NCBI GenBank assembly: GCA_025350325.1
Contig: JANXYB010000002.1
Span: forward strand, 1-58,127
Length of the DNA: 58,127 nucleotides
Direction of reading: 5' to 3'
Origin: Acidobacteriaceae bacterium
Lineage (GTDB): Bacteria; Acidobacteriota; Terriglobia; Terriglobales; Acidobacteriaceae
Shown: positions 27,396 to 37,624 of the stretch, piece by piece
How the letters are laid out: each line of letters opens with the position of its first letter
Position numbering within the stretch: position 1 is the first letter of the stretch
Notes under the pieces: generated by a model
Database searches by the model: none
What the model was told of the DNA's origin: nothing
What the model saw: the letters and a program-made list of their open reading frames with translations, nothing else
Position numbers and translations under genes: made by a program

Positions 27396-27794
27396 TCAGA
27401 CCTGCGCGGCGGCACTCACGAATGAGCAAGCTTCCCGCGTCAGTGCGGGCCACTCTCGCTCGTGCACGCGAAGCATAATCCATTCCTTCATGAGCCGGCC
27501 GTGCCCGGGATTGAAGAATTCTCCCTTGCCCGCGTCCACCAGCGCGGAAACTCGCTGCTTTGGCAATTTAACAACCAGGGTTCCCTGGGTGCCGAGCGCA
27601 AACAGCTTCCCTTTTACCTTCAGACCATTCGAACCGAACTTGCCGCTAACAGTTACTTTTCTCGCGCGATACTCGGCTACAACTGCGGCGAATGCCGGGT
27701 CAAGCGCCAAACCCTCGACCAGGCTCTCAAACCTGCAATCCACCCTCCTTTCGTCGCTTTCCGAAACGGGCGAAGGTTTTCGTGTTTTGGCCAT
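27396..27794 (-). CDS. TfoX/Sxy N-terminal-domain-like protein
   Basis: This 132-residue cytoplasmic protein resembles the TfoX N-terminal domain: a central antiparallel sheet (GSNGLKVKGKLFALGTQGTLVVKLP) then the F-N-P-G-H-G-R-L-M-K-E-W-I signature. In gamma-proteobacteria TfoX/Sxy activates competence genes, but stand-alone domains of this size are widespread and of unknown function. It is convergent with the DUF885 gene (27 bases apart, with a small CACCTG/CAGGTG hairpin between them) and divergent from proC. Confidence 0.72.
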   Translation of the reverse strand: MAKTRKPSPVSESDERRVDCRFESLVEGLALDPAFAAVVAEYRARKVTVSGKFGSNGLKVKGKLFALGTQGTLVVKLPKQRVSALVDAGKGEFFNPGHGRLMKEWIMLRVHEREWPALTREACSFVSAAAQV

Positions 27795-27894
27795 GTCCGT
27801 GATGCCCTCCGAATTGCGCTGAGTTCAGCAGCGGCGTGGCAATGCGAGTATCCTTGATAATAGAACTATCACTCCATTCAAGACGAGGAACAAC

Positions 27895-28749
27895 ATGGCG
27901 GAGATTGCCGTTGAGGCCACCGAAGTACCCGCGCAACTGCCCCACATCCGCGTCGCTGTTCTAGGCGCAGGCAAGATGGGCGGCATTTTGCTGCAGGCCT
28001 TCCTCAAGCAAAACCTGTTCGCTCCCGACCAGATCCACGCGACAGTCGCCCACGCCGAGCGAGCCGTTGCTCTGAGTACGCAGTGGGGCGTCGATGTGAG
28101 CACCGACAACCTTGCAGCGGCGCGGCAGGCAGACTTGATTCTGCTCGGCGTCAAGCCTTTCCAGGTTCCGGATCTCGTCGCCGAAATTCGCCCTGCATTG
28201 ACCATGGCAAAGACCATCGTGTCGTTCGCAGCGTCGGTTAAGACCAGCGCCATCGAAGATGCGGCAGGCATTGACATCTCCGTCATCCGCGCCATGCCCA
28301 ACACACCCTCCGCCCTCGGCGCCGGCGCCGCCGGCTTGTGCCGCGGTCGATTCGTCAAGGCCGAACAGATGGAACTGGCGCAGCGTATCTTCGAAACCGT
28401 CGGCCGCACAGTGGTCGTCGACGAGAAGCACATGGACGCTGTTACCGGCCTCTCCGCATCAGGGCCGGCCTACATTTACATCATCATCGAGGCTCTGGCT
28501 GAAGCGGGAGTTAAAGTCGGCCTGCCTCGCGACACGGCCACGCAGCTCGCCGCACAAACTACATTCGGCGCCGCCAAAATGGTGCTTGAAACCGGCTATC
28601 ATCCCGCCCTGCTCAAGGATGCTGTCACCACCCCCGCCGGATGCACCATCGACGGCATTCTCGAGCTTGAAAAAGGCGGCCTCCGCGTGACTCTCATCAA
28701 GGCTGTGATGCGTGCCACGGAGCGCGCTAAACAATTAGCCGCCGGATAA
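27895..28749 (+). CDS. proC: Pyrroline-5-carboxylate reductase
   Basis: This 284-residue enzyme reduces 1-pyrroline-5-carboxylate to proline with NAD(P)H, the last step of proline synthesis, in the cytoplasm. A Rossmann nucleotide-binding motif (VAVLGAGKMGG) lies near residues 20-30 after a slightly long N-terminus. The family signature region SGPAYIYIIIEALAEAGVKVGLPRD and the C-terminal TTPAGCTIDGI segment are intact. Length and domain order match the family. It is probably transcribed alone; the acyltransferase gene begins about 100 bases later in the same direction. Confidence 0.95.
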   Translation: MAEIAVEATEVPAQLPHIRVAVLGAGKMGGILLQAFLKQNLFAPDQIHATVAHAERAVALSTQWGVDVSTDNLAAARQADLILLGVKPFQVPDLVAEIRPALTMAKTIVSFAASVKTSAIEDAAGIDISVIRAMPNTPSALGAGAAGLCRGRFVKAEQMELAQRIFETVGRTVVVDEKHMDAVTGLSASGPAYIYIIIEALAEAGVKVGLPRDTATQLAAQTTFGAAKMVLETGYHPALLKDAVTTPAGCTIDGILELEKGGLRVTLIKAVMRATERAKQLAAG

Positions 28750-28852
28750 TTCACCACTTGGCAACACGACATTGAAGAGCACCAATCGCGTCACTTCTAA
28801 CTCGCTGAAGAAATTAATGCGTAAACATTGCTAGCCCGCTAACTCATCCATC

Positions 28853-29905
28853 TTGCTAATCCAGCGTCCATCCTGGCTGCCCTCCTACATCCCCGAACTT
28901 CAGGGATTGCGAGGGCTTGCCGTCCTATCCGTCGTTGTCTATCACTGCCACCCGCGTCTCATCGGCACGCGCGTTTATTACGCTTCTCTCTGGGGATGGG
29001 CGGGTGTCAACCTCTTCTTTGTGCTCTCAGGATTTCTCATCACCTCGATCCTGCTTGAGGTGCGCAACCAGCCCCATTACTTTCGCAATTTTTATGGCCG
29101 CCGCGCTCTGCGCATCTGGCCCGTCTACGTACTGGTTCTGACGCTCTGCTATCTGAACGCACCATGGTTCATCGGGCCCTCTGTTCAGGACGCAATCAAA
29201 ACCGCGCCCTGGTGGGCCTATGTCCTTTTTATGCAAAACCTTTTTCATCTCGCTCTCCCGCCTGTCATAGGCCCAACGTGGTCACTGGCCATCGAGGAGC
29301 AGTACTACTTCCTTTGGGCTCCGCTGGTGCGATTTCTGCGCAAGCCGTGGATGCTGGCAACCTTATTATTCTGCGCGCTTATCATTGCTCCCCTGTTTCG
29401 CCGCAGCCACTTCGCGTGGATCACACCGACGCACACGCTTACGCACATCGATGGCATCGCTATGGGCAGCCTGCTTGCGCTCGGTCTATACACCCTGCCG
29501 ATCAGCCGCCGCACGTTCGCCATCCTCGGCCTGGCCGCCATGCCCATCGGGTTTGGGCTCGCCGCCACCCTGGCGGGCGGAACCGCGTTTTTAGATTCGG
29601 TGCTCACTATCGGATTTGCAGGCGCAGTGCTGGCTTCTATCGCGTCGACCGGTGCACGCAATCCTCTGAATGCTGTCCTCCGCCGCGGGCCGCTGGCTTT
29701 CTATGGGCGCATCAGCTACGGCCTCTACATGATTCACATCATGGTTTTTGTCTACTTCGGCTGGTTTGACGCGCGCATGGATCGCTACGCCATCGCCGGC
29801 AATCTTGCCGTCGTTGCATTTCGATTGGCAGTTTCGACTCTGTTTGCTACCGCCCTTTGGTATGGATTTGAGGCGCGCATTCTAAAACTCAAGCGCTACT
29901 TTTAA
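28853..29905 (+). CDS. Membrane acyltransferase family 3 (OafA/YrhL-like)
   Basis: This 350-residue integral membrane protein belongs to acyltransferase family 3, which O-acetylates or otherwise acylates surface sugars, peptidoglycan or antibiotics. The family start is visible: ELQGLRGLAVLSVVVYHC with the catalytic-type His, then GWAGVNLFFVLSGFLIT and the FYGRRALRIWPVY motif, followed by about ten hydrophobic helices. The best start is TTG at 28853, without a clear ribosome binding site, so the N-terminus is uncertain. There is no C-terminal SGNH domain. The substrate cannot be told from neighbours. Confidence 0.88.
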   Translation: MLIQRPSWLPSYIPELQGLRGLAVLSVVVYHCHPRLIGTRVYYASLWGWAGVNLFFVLSGFLITSILLEVRNQPHYFRNFYGRRALRIWPVYVLVLTLCYLNAPWFIGPSVQDAIKTAPWWAYVLFMQNLFHLALPPVIGPTWSLAIEEQYYFLWAPLVRFLRKPWMLATLLFCALIIAPLFRRSHFAWITPTHTLTHIDGIAMGSLLALGLYTLPISRRTFAILGLAAMPIGFGLAATLAGGTAFLDSVLTIGFAGAVLASIASTGARNPLNAVLRRGPLAFYGRISYGLYMIHIMVFVYFGWFDARMDRYAIAGNLAVVAFRLAVSTLFATALWYGFEARILKLKRYF

Positions 29906-30096
29906 CACAATGCGCACGCTCTGGGTTCAGAATAGGAATACGAGCAGACTTTGCAAGAGGCTCCGCAGCAGAGCCGAGGCGTGTTTCTAAATTGCGTTCC
30001 TTGTCTAGACCAAATGGAACGGCGCGCGATCGAGAATCGGGCTCATAATCATGCTGCGCTGCAGCAGGTCAATTGTATGACCCCGACAACCCTCCC

Positions 30097-30112
30097 TGTG
30101 ACATCAGTCACG
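30097..30112. promoter_or_regulatory. CRP-type operator upstream of phosphoketolase
   Basis: TGTGACATCAGTCACG matches the E. coli CRP half-sites TGTGA-N6-TCACA at 9 of 10 positions. It ends 61 bases before the phosphoketolase ATG. It shares the extended core TGTGAC-N4-GTCAC with the site at 53113. The Crp/Fnr protein at 50456-51169 is the natural candidate to bind it. Confidence 0.65.
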
Positions 30113-30173
30113 CAAGACGGTAACCATCACCTGCTAGGCTGAAAATTCCCGCAATTTCCATCCGAGGTTCACT

Positions 30174-32579
30174 ATGAGCGACGTAACGGCGATCGAATCG
30201 ACAAAAACAGTGGATGCACCTACTGGGCCGCTTAGCACCGAAGAACTTGAGAAAATGAACGCTTACTGGCGTGCAGCCAATTACCTCTCCGTCGGACAGA
30301 TTTATCTCAAGGACAATCCTCTGCTTGAGCGCCCGCTTACCATCGACGACGTCAAACCGCGCCTGCTCGGCCATTGGGGTACGACGCCCGGCCTCAATTT
30401 TCTCTATGTGCACTGGAATCGAATCATTCGCACACGCAATATCGACATGCTTTACATCATTGGCCCCGGCCACGGCGGTCCGGGTCTGGTGGCGAACACC
30501 TATCTCGAAGGTTCCTATAGCGAGATGTACCCGCACATCGAGCAGAATAAGGACGGCATCAAACGCCTCTTCCGCCAATTCAGTTGGCCTTATGGAATTC
30601 CCAGCCACGTCGCGCCGGAAACTCCGGGCTCAATCCACGAAGGCGGCGAGCTGGGCTACTCGCTGGTGCACGCGTACGGCGCTGCATTCGACAACCCCAA
30701 TCTGATAGTGGCTTGCGTAGTCGGCGATGGCGAAGCTGAAACAGGTCCTCTCGCCACCAGTTGGCACTCCAACAAATTTCTAAACCCCGCGACTGATGGC
30801 GCAGTGCTTCCTATTCTTCATTTAAATGGCTACAAGATCGCCAACCCTACAGTGCTCGCGCGCATCCCGCATGCGGAACTGGAGGACTTGATGCGCGGCT
30901 ACGGCTACGAGCCCTTCACGCTCGAGGGCGATAATCCCGCCACCATGCATCAGCAGGCGGCCGCGATATTCGAGACTATTTTCGATCGCATCGCAGCCAT
31001 CCAAAAAGCAGCGCGCGAGGAAGGCTCGACCCAGCGACCCGCCTGGCCAATGCTCATCATGCGCACGCCCAAGGGTTGGACTGGACCTAAATTTGTCGAT
31101 GGCAAGCCGGTTGAAAATACCTGGCGCGCCCACCAGGTACCGTTCGCTGAACTGCGCGAAAAGCCGGAACACCTGCGCCTGCTCGAAGAGTGGATGCGCA
31201 GCTACAAACCCGAAGAGCTATTCGATGAGAAAGGTGGATTCCGCGCCGAACTCGCTGCGATTGCACCTAAAGGCCGGCGACGCATGGGTATGAATGCGCA
31301 TGCCAACGGCGGCCTGTTACTACAGCCGCTCAAAATACCGAACTTCCGTGATTTTGCGGTGAAGATTGAAGGGCGCGGTCAAGTGCAGGCTGAGTCGGCT
31401 CGATTCCTAGGCCAGTTGCTGCACGCGGTGATGGAAGCCAACAAGGCAGAGAAAAATTTCCGCGTGTTCGGTCCAGATGAGACTGCCAGCAATCGACTCG
31501 GGGATGTGATTACGGGAACCGGCAAGACCTGGATGGAATCCACGCTCCCGATCGACGAAAACCTCTCGCAGACCGGCCGCGTGATGGAGATTTTGAGCGA
31601 GCACATGTGCCAGGGCTGGCTTGAGGGTTACCTGCTCACTGGCCGTCATGGCTTTTTTAGTTGCTACGAGGCGTTCATTCACATCATCGATTCCATGGTC
31701 AATCAGCACGCCAAGTGGCTCAAGGTTACGCGACAGATTCCATGGCGCAAGCCTATCGCATCGCTTAACTATCTCCTGAGTTCACTGGTATGGCGGCAGG
31801 ATCACAATGGATTTTCGCATCAGGACCCCGGCTTCATCGACCACTTGCTCAACAAGAAAGCCGATGTGGTGCGCATCTATCTTCCGCCCGACGCCAACAC
31901 ACTCTTGTCGGTCAGCGACCACTGCCTGCGCAGCAAGAACTACATCAACCTCATCGTTGCCGGCAAGCAGCCCGCGCCGCAATGGCTGACAATCGACGAG
32001 GCGGTCGCTCACTGCACTACCGGCCTTGGCGTGTGGACGTGGGCGTCGAACGACGACGGCAATCCAGATGTGGTGATGGCCTGCTGTGGCGACGTGCCCA
32101 CGATGGAAACGCTGGCCGCCGTAAACCTGCTGCATGAGCAGGCTCCTGACCTGCGCATTCGCGTCGTCAACGTTGTCGACCTCATGGCCCTGCAGCCGCA
32201 ATCTGAACATCCGCACGGTCTGCCGGACGAGGACTTCGATAGCATTTTCCCGGTCGGCGTACCCGTGATCTTCGCGTTCCACGGATATCCATGGTGCATT
32301 CACCGCCTCACGTATAGGCGTCATAACCACGACAACATTCATGTGCGCGGGTACAAGGAAGAGGGCACAACAACTACGCCCTTTGACATGTGCGTACTCA
32401 ATAACATTGACCGTTTCCAACTGACGCTCGACGCGATTACCCGCGTGCCGCGATTGGCTGCGCAAGTCGATGGCACCCAGCAGTGGTACTCAGAAGCGAT
32501 CCAGCGCCACCACATTTATGTTGCCGAAAACGGCGACGATCTTCCTGAAATCCGCGATTGGCGCTGGACGCAGAACTAA
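30174..32579 (+). CDS. xfp: Phosphoketolase
   Basis: This 801-residue thiamine-diphosphate enzyme cleaves xylulose-5-phosphate or fructose-6-phosphate with inorganic phosphate into acetyl phosphate and glyceraldehyde-3-phosphate or erythrose-4-phosphate. The N-terminal signature [18 protein letters not shown], the TPP-binding stretch near residue 184 ([19 protein letters not shown]) and the family motif [10 protein letters not shown] are intact, and length fits the family. The ATG is preceded by GAGGTT. Acetate kinase follows 76 bases later, giving a complete acetyl-phosphate to acetate plus ATP route. A CRP-type operator lies just upstream, so expression may respond to the Crp/Fnr regulator of this window. 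Confidence 0.96.
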   Translation: MSDVTAIESTKTVDAPTGPLSTEELEKMNAYWRAANYLSVGQIYLKDNPLLERPLTIDDVKPRLLGHWGTTPGLNFLYVHWNRIIRTRNIDMLYIIGPGHGGPGLVANTYLEGSYSEMYPHIEQNKDGIKRLFRQFSWPYGIPSHVAPETPGSIHEGGELGYSLVHAYGAAFDNPNLIVACVVGDGEAETGPLATSWHSNKFLNPATDGAVLPILHLNGYKIANPTVLARIPHAELEDLMRGYGYEPFTLEGDNPATMHQQAAAIFETIFDRIAAIQKAAREEGSTQRPAWPMLIMRTPKGWTGPKFVDGKPVENTWRAHQVPFAELREKPEHLRLLEEWMRSYKPEELFDEKGGFRAELAAIAPKGRRRMGMNAHANGGLLLQPLKIPNFRDFAVKIEGRGQVQAESARFLGQLLHAVMEANKAEKNFRVFGPDETASNRLGDVITGTGKTWMESTLPIDENLSQTGRVMEILSEHMCQGWLEGYLLTGRHGFFSCYEAFIHIIDSMVNQHAKWLKVTRQIPWRKPIASLNYLLSSLVWRQDHNGFSHQDPGFIDHLLNKKADVVRIYLPPDANTLLSVSDHCLRSKNYINLIVAGKQPAPQWLTIDEAVAHCTTGLGVWTWASNDDGNPDVVMACCGDVPTMETLAAVNLLHEQAPDLRIRVVNVVDLMALQPQSEHPHGLPDEDFDSIFPVGVPVIFAFHGYPWCIHRLTYRRHNHDNIHVRGYKEEGTTTTPFDMCVLNNIDRFQLTLDAITRVPRLAAQVDGTQQWYSEAIQRHHIYVAENGDDLPEIRDWRWTQN

Positions 32580-32655
32580 CTGGCCTCACTCGCTGACTTA
32601 TCAACTAGTACACATTAACTTGCAGTCTTTATGAAACTCAGGAGCTTTTGTACTC

Positions 32656-33852
32656 ATGTCTTCTTTGCCTATTTTGGTTTTGAACAGCGGCTCTTCTTCC
32701 ATCAAATTTTCTGTGTATGAAGCGGCCGATGGACAGCGCCTCAAGCTTCACGAGGGCGCGGTGGACGGCATCGGCACCGATCTTGGAACATTCTGGATCA
32801 AGGATGCAGCAGGCAAAAAGCTTGTCGATCAAACTCCTGCTCTGCCCACGCGTGCCGTGGCTTTTGCACTTGTAGCAGACGCTTTGCACTCGGGGGACTT
32901 CCCTGCACCTGTCGCCATTGGCCATCGTATGGTCTCTGGCGGCCCGACCGTGCAAGACAACCAGCGCATCACGCCCGAGTTGATAGACGAAATGGAGAAA
33001 TATACAGCCTTTGCGCCGCTGCACACCCCCATCGCTGTCTACATCATGCGTGAGGCACTGCGTCTTTTTCCCAGCATTCCAAACTTCGTTATTCTCGACA
33101 CCTATTTTCATCGCACCATGCCTGAAGTGGCCCGGCACATGCCAATCCCCTCTGAATATGCCGAGATGGGAGTGCGGCGTTATGGGGCCCACGGTATTTC
33201 TTATGAATCGATCGTTTACCAGTTGCAGCCAGACGTCCCTCAGAAGCTGATCGTCGCGCATCTTGGTAATGGCGCTTCCATTTCCGCCATCCGCAATAGC
33301 GAGTGTCTTGATACATCGATGGGTCTCACGCCCACGGGCGGCATCATCAGCGGTACCCGCACCGGCGACATCGATCCCGGGGTTCTGCTTTTCATCCTGC
33401 GCAAAATTGCCGAGACGACACCGAACTCGACAGAAGCAGCCGATAAGCTTGAAACTGTGGCCAGCAAGAAGGCTGGACTACTTGGCGTCAGCGAACTCTC
33501 AAACGACATGCGCGATCTGCGCGACGCAATCAAGACGGGCAACGCCAAGGCTCGGCTGGCTGTCGACAAATTCACTTGGACCATCGCCAAGTGGATCGGA
33601 AGTTTTGTAGCCGAATTGAATGGTCTCGACATGCTGGTATTCACCGGCGGCATCGGCGAGAATGATATGGACTCGCGCGCGGAAATCTGCGCAGGGCTGG
33701 GCGCGCTCGGCATCGTACTCGACGCGACGCGCAATAACGTTCGCGGCAAGGCTGTCATCTCTGCGGAAAACTCCCAGGTCAAAGTGCGCGTGATTCCGCC
33801 CGCCGAAGACCTGATTATTGTGAATCATGTTGTGCGTTTGTTGAGCAAATAA
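32656..33852 (+). CDS. ackA: Acetate kinase
   Basis: This 398-residue enzyme of the ASKHA fold moves phosphate between acetyl phosphate and ADP, forming acetate and ATP. The N-terminal phosphate loop (VLNSGSSSIKFSVY), the DTYFHRTMP segment with the conserved catalytic-type Asp, HLGNGAS, the family TPTGGIISGTRTGDIDPG stretch and FTGGIGEN are all present and in order. AGGAG precedes the ATG. Placement directly behind phosphoketolase shows its role in energy recovery from acetyl phosphate. No phosphotransacetylase gene is nearby. Confidence 0.96.
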   Translation: MSSLPILVLNSGSSSIKFSVYEAADGQRLKLHEGAVDGIGTDLGTFWIKDAAGKKLVDQTPALPTRAVAFALVADALHSGDFPAPVAIGHRMVSGGPTVQDNQRITPELIDEMEKYTAFAPLHTPIAVYIMREALRLFPSIPNFVILDTYFHRTMPEVARHMPIPSEYAEMGVRRYGAHGISYESIVYQLQPDVPQKLIVAHLGNGASISAIRNSECLDTSMGLTPTGGIISGTRTGDIDPGVLLFILRKIAETTPNSTEAADKLETVASKKAGLLGVSELSNDMRDLRDAIKTGNAKARLAVDKFTWTIAKWIGSFVAELNGLDMLVFTGGIGENDMDSRAEICAGLGALGIVLDATRNNVRGKAVISAENSQVKVRVIPPAEDLIIVNHVVRLLSK

Positions 33853-33944
33853 CTTGGCCAATATAGGAAAATAGCCTCGCGCTTGCAACCGCGCGCCTGA
33901 GCCGCATGCTTTACACTGAATAGTTCGCAATGGAGTTTTGATTC

Positions 33945-34910
33945 ATGCATGCCGCGACCACTCAAGTTGATTTGCAACGCTTGCCCTCCCCTGCTTTGCG
34001 CCGCTTTGCCTGGGCCATCCTTGTCTACTTCATCGCGGTAATTTTGTGGGGCACGCTGGTGCGCGCTACGGGCGCGGGCGCCGGATGCGGCAACCACTGG
34101 CCCCTGTGCAACGGCACAGTCTTGCAGCACTCTGCCAACGCCAACACGATGATCGAGTTCACCCACCGCATCACCAGCGGCATTTCATTCTTCTCGGCCG
34201 TTGGCTTGCTGGTGTGGACGTTTGCCGGAACTGTGCGCGGGCACCTGGCGCGCGCAGCCGCCGCAGCCACGGTCGGTTTCACGCTGATCGAGGCCATTCT
34301 AGGCGCCTTGCTCGTCAAGCTTGGCCTCACCGCTCAAAGCCAATCGCCGTTGCGCGCACCATATCTCGCGCTGCATCTGACCAACACATTGCTGCTGCTG
34401 GCCGCACTCACGCTCACCGCACATCTTCTGAGCCGCAAGCATGGATATCTGGGAAGCACGATTCGCCTCGTTACACCCCTGGGAGCATTGGTCAGCGTAG
34501 TCGTTGTTCTAATTGTAGGCGTGACCGGCTCCCTCGCCGCACTCGGCGACACGCTCTTTCCTGCGACCTCGCTCGGTTCAGCGCTTCAAGAGGATTTCTC
34601 GGCGACAAGCGGGTGGCTGGTGCGCTGGCGCTGGACGCATCCGACCATTGCATTCTTCGCCAGCATCATTCTCATCTGGCTTCTGGTGCGTGCCGCACGA
34701 CGTACAGCAATTTGGGACAATCGAAACCTCTCAGCCCTGATCCTGCTGCTGCTCGCGGCACAGTATGTGCTCGGCGTTCTCGATGTCGTGCTGCTCGCGC
34801 CGCTATGGCTTCAAGTTGCGCATCTGCTCGGCGCCGATGTGTTGTGGGCCGCCCTGGTCGTGCTGACCGCGCGCCTGACCCTGCAGCCGACAGACGTTCT
34901 TGAGCCCTAG
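33945..34910 (+). CDS. ctaA: Heme A synthase, COX15/CtaA family
   Basis: This 321-residue inner-membrane protein oxidises heme O to heme A for aa3-type terminal oxidases. Eight hydrophobic helices alternate with the family's haem-ligating histidines (EFTHRITSG and RWTHPTIAF). An extracytoplasmic Cys pair (AGCGNHWPLCN) follows the first helix, as in the CtaA types that need a disulfide. GGAG precedes the ATG. It lies 92 bases after ackA in the same direction, so it could be read from the same transcript. No oxidase structural genes are in the window. Confidence 0.9.
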   Translation: MHAATTQVDLQRLPSPALRRFAWAILVYFIAVILWGTLVRATGAGAGCGNHWPLCNGTVLQHSANANTMIEFTHRITSGISFFSAVGLLVWTFAGTVRGHLARAAAAATVGFTLIEAILGALLVKLGLTAQSQSPLRAPYLALHLTNTLLLLAALTLTAHLLSRKHGYLGSTIRLVTPLGALVSVVVVLIVGVTGSLAALGDTLFPATSLGSALQEDFSATSGWLVRWRWTHPTIAFFASIILIWLLVRAARRTAIWDNRNLSALILLLLAAQYVLGVLDVVLLAPLWLQVAHLLGADVLWAALVVLTARLTLQPTDVLEP

Positions 34911-34924
34911 TCAAGGTCCCTCCT

Positions 34925-36082
34925 TTAGCTTTTCACCAGTACATCTGCCGCTGGATACGTTTTACCACCGACTACGGCGTTGATTACGGGAAGCTCGGGC
35001 GTAGCGGTAAGCCACTCGATTACGCCATCCCGCAGCAGCACGGTATCCTCTGCCTTGCCTCCGCGAATGCTGGGGTTCCAAGCGAACGCTTGGTTGTTCA
35101 CGACCACCTCCGTGCCGTTAGGCGTGGCCAACCATTCGCGTTCACCATAGCCGGTGGCACCGCCTTGGTGGTGAAACCGTTCTTCGCCTGGAAACCCTTC
35201 GGCCGCATACGCCTCCTTTGCTGCACGAAACAGTTCCGCTGAAGTAGCGCCCGTCCGAGTTGCATCGAGAAGGGTCGCATTGACTTGCGCAGCTGATTTG
35301 AAGCGCCCTGCAAGCTCTGTCGGCACCTCGCCGAAATGGACAAAGCGAGTGATTGAAATTGCGAGTCCCCATTTGCGCGAACAAAGATTTAACATGCCGT
35401 ACTGCTTCAGCCTTGCGCCGCGCGCGACTGCGTGTTTGTATTTCATGATGCGCTCGTCCACCGCGAAAAGATAAACCGATGGCAAAATTCCGCGGCGCAA
35501 CAGGTTAGCTGCAGTGATCGCTTCAAGGTCGTACTCGCTCAACCCGGGCTCAACCTCATGCAGCGACTCCACCGTCGCAGCAGCGGTTTGCTCGCCCAGC
35601 CAGCGATAACGTGCAATCTCGCTTTCACTCAGCGCCGCCCGCAGCGGATAAAGATTCTTGACTTTGAAATCTGCAACCGGCGTGTCCGATCCCATTGCAC
35701 CGCCAGCCAGCCTCGAAGCCATTGCCGCAGTCTCATCGGCATGCCACGGAAACAATACTGGCTCAAAATCCAACAATCGGAATTCCTCATCATGTAGTCG
35801 TGGCGCCTCGTTCTCCGTAGTAAGGTAGTAGCGCTTGCCCGATGCAGTCACCAGCAGCGACGCCACTCCTGTCTCCCCAGGAGTCAGCACGCGCAACTCC
35901 ACCGCTCCGCCTGTCAGCCAGGCTACATTCTCATTGCGGCGAATCAGTATACCGGCCAGTTTGTCTGCATGAAGCCATTCCACCAGTTTCTGATGCTTGG
36001 TTTCCAACTCCGCATTCCATGCGGCCTCTGTCACCAGTGTGGCCCCACCCACTATCAGGCTTTTGCCTATTCTCCTGCTCAT
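34925..36082 (-). CDS. M24 (aminopeptidase P-fold) protein lacking canonical metal ligands
   Basis: This 385-residue protein has the creatinase/prolidase N-terminal domain (residues about 25-135) and the pita-bread C-terminal domain. The usual five metal ligands (Asp, Asp, His, Glu, Glu) are mostly replaced. The DfG region reads LNLCSRKWG (231-239), the second Asp position reads AISITRF (241-247), and the first Glu region reads WNPSIRG (345-351). HHQGGATGYGERE (304-316) and the last Glu (355) remain. It is therefore unlikely to be an ordinary Xaa-Pro peptidase and may bind another substrate or be a pseudo-enzyme. GAAGGAA precedes the ATG. It lies last in the symporter-isomerase operon, after a hairpin. 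Confidence 0.82.
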   Translation of the reverse strand: MSRRIGKSLIVGGATLVTEAAWNAELETKHQKLVEWLHADKLAGILIRRNENVAWLTGGAVELRVLTPGETGVASLLVTASGKRYYLTTENEAPRLHDEEFRLLDFEPVLFPWHADETAAMASRLAGGAMGSDTPVADFKVKNLYPLRAALSESEIARYRWLGEQTAAATVESLHEVEPGLSEYDLEAITAANLLRRGILPSVYLFAVDERIMKYKHAVARGARLKQYGMLNLCSRKWGLAISITRFVHFGEVPTELAGRFKSAAQVNATLLDATRTGATSAELFRAAKEAYAAEGFPGEERFHHQGGATGYGEREWLATPNGTEVVVNNQAFAWNPSIRGGKAEDTVLLRDGVIEWLTATPELPVINAVVGGKTYPAADVLVKS

Positions 36083-36118
36083 GATTACGATTCCTTCAGA
36101 TCAAGTAATGCAAAGTAA

Positions 36119-36150
36119 TTCGGGCGTCGACGCATTCGTCAACGCCCGAA
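36119..36150. terminator. Hairpin between isomerase and M24 genes
   Basis: Fourteen-base arms (36119-36132 and 36137-36150) pair around a four-base loop with a single G-T mismatch. It lies 16 bases past the isomerase stop and about 37 bases before the M24 start on the minus strand. No strong T-tract follows, so it may attenuate or stabilise the mRNA rather than terminate fully. Confidence 0.5.
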
Positions 36151-36166
36151 GATGACCCATACGCGC

Positions 36167-37591
36167 CTAGTCCTCGAGCGTAGGGTGATAGTGACTTTCC
36201 CATCCCTGGTAGCGCGCAGCCTCGTGAATGGCCCTTGAGACGTCGCTGAAGTTTGCCGCCACGTGGTGTTCAAATCCCTCGCGGCAGATAAACTTCAACA
36301 GCTTTTGCAGTTGCGGAATCTCCGCTACCCCCGCGCCGCCAAATGTATCGAGCGGATCGTCGGTGAATTTCCCCGCACCGGTATAACCGCGCACCACGCC
36401 GCGCCGGTCGTCGGTGGAGTAGCGCGCATAACTCATCGGGCCAGCCTTCACGCGCCCTACGCAGGTACCAAATGTATTGAGCTTGCCGACGGTCCCAGCG
36501 ATGATTTCCTGGTAGTCCATCTTTACTTCTTTGAAGAAATGCTTGGGCAAATTTGAGCAGTGAAAACAAACACACTTGTCAGGATGAGTGCCGTAGTTGT
36601 TATTCCAGTCGAGCAGCGCTGAGGGCGTGCCGCTGGCGAGGGCCAGCATGTACATGCTCAAGGTTCCGGGCACGTCCACTTCGCATGCCGATGGAATCAG
36701 GTCGTTGCTCATCATGCTCATGACAGTGCACGGCACCACGCCGAAGTATTCTTCCATCGAAGTCCAGCACTGCACGGCACTGATCGTGACGTGGGTCTGT
36801 TTCATCCATGTGTCGATCACTGCGCCCAGCTTCGACATCTTAAGCAAGGCTTCCTCAGGAATACCTACCGTTGTCACATACTTTTTGATCGATGCGAGCT
36901 TCGCCTGCGCGGCATCGTCTGTGTCTTTCATGCGATTGATCCGACCGAAGATCTCCGACAGGTCGATCGTCTCAATGGAGATGCCGGCGGTCTCAAATAT
37001 CCGTTCGGAATAACGGACTGTGTTGAACGCAGTCGGCCGCGCGCCAATCGCGCCGATGCGCAGATTCTTCAAGCCCTTGACGATTCGGCAGACCGCAGAA
37101 AACCATTCCAAATCGGCTTTGAATTCATCGGACTTCAAGCTCTCGGTATGCAGTGTCGTCAGAGAGTAATTAATGCCGTACTGCATCATGTTGTTACATG
37201 CGCTCATCTTGCCGCAAAAGCTGTCGCGGCGCGTGGCAATGGTCATCGCGTCAGCGCGGTCAGGCGTCGCCTGCACGAGCACTGGCACCTTGAGCCCTGA
37301 GAGCCGGATGGCATCGACAATGCCGCGCTCTTCGCCAAAGTTAGGCAGCGTCACGATAATGCCGTCGATCTCTTCCGCATGCTTCTTGAAAAGCTCAGCG
37401 CAGCGCATCGATTCGTCGTAGGTTTCTACTGCGCCATATTTTGACTCTTCTGGGCTCAGCACGATCGCACGTGCGCCCGCTGCCTCAAGCACGGAAATGA
37501 TTTCTTCACGGCCAGTCTTGGCCAAGTGATCGGGAAAAAAGCCGCGATTCCCTACTACTACTCCAAATGTCATCGTTCGTTGTGCAGCCAT
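36167..37591 (-). CDS. L-fucose/L-arabinose isomerase-like protein
   Basis: This 474-residue protein belongs to the L-fucose/L-arabinose isomerase superfamily, metal-dependent aldose-ketose isomerases. An N-terminal Rossmann-like domain (FGVVVGNRGFFPDHL, GIIVTLPNFGEERG) leads to a central domain (CWTSMEEYFGVVPC, ACEVDVPG) with the Glu/Asp/His type residues used by the family for Mn binding, then a C-terminal beta domain (TGAGKFTDDP). It is not a close match to AraA or FucI, so the sugar is unknown; related proteins include isomerases for unusual sugars such as sulfoquinovose. AAGGAG precedes the ATG. It follows the small membrane protein by 33 bases within the symporter operon, which points to use of the imported sugar. 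Confidence 0.82.
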   Translation of the reverse strand: MAAQRTMTFGVVVGNRGFFPDHLAKTGREEIISVLEAAGARAIVLSPEESKYGAVETYDESMRCAELFKKHAEEIDGIIVTLPNFGEERGIVDAIRLSGLKVPVLVQATPDRADAMTIATRRDSFCGKMSACNNMMQYGINYSLTTLHTESLKSDEFKADLEWFSAVCRIVKGLKNLRIGAIGARPTAFNTVRYSERIFETAGISIETIDLSEIFGRINRMKDTDDAAQAKLASIKKYVTTVGIPEEALLKMSKLGAVIDTWMKQTHVTISAVQCWTSMEEYFGVVPCTVMSMMSNDLIPSACEVDVPGTLSMYMLALASGTPSALLDWNNNYGTHPDKCVCFHCSNLPKHFFKEVKMDYQEIIAGTVGKLNTFGTCVGRVKAGPMSYARYSTDDRRGVVRGYTGAGKFTDDPLDTFGGAGVAEIPQLQKLLKFICREGFEHHVAANFSDVSRAIHEAARYQGWESHYHPTLED

Positions 37592-37624
37592 TGATTCATG
37601 CTCCTTGTAACTGCGTGCAAAAAC

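Noticed and set aside
31782-32465. Long minus-strand frame inside phosphoketolase
   Set aside because: It is a shadow of the strongly conserved plus-strand coding sequence.
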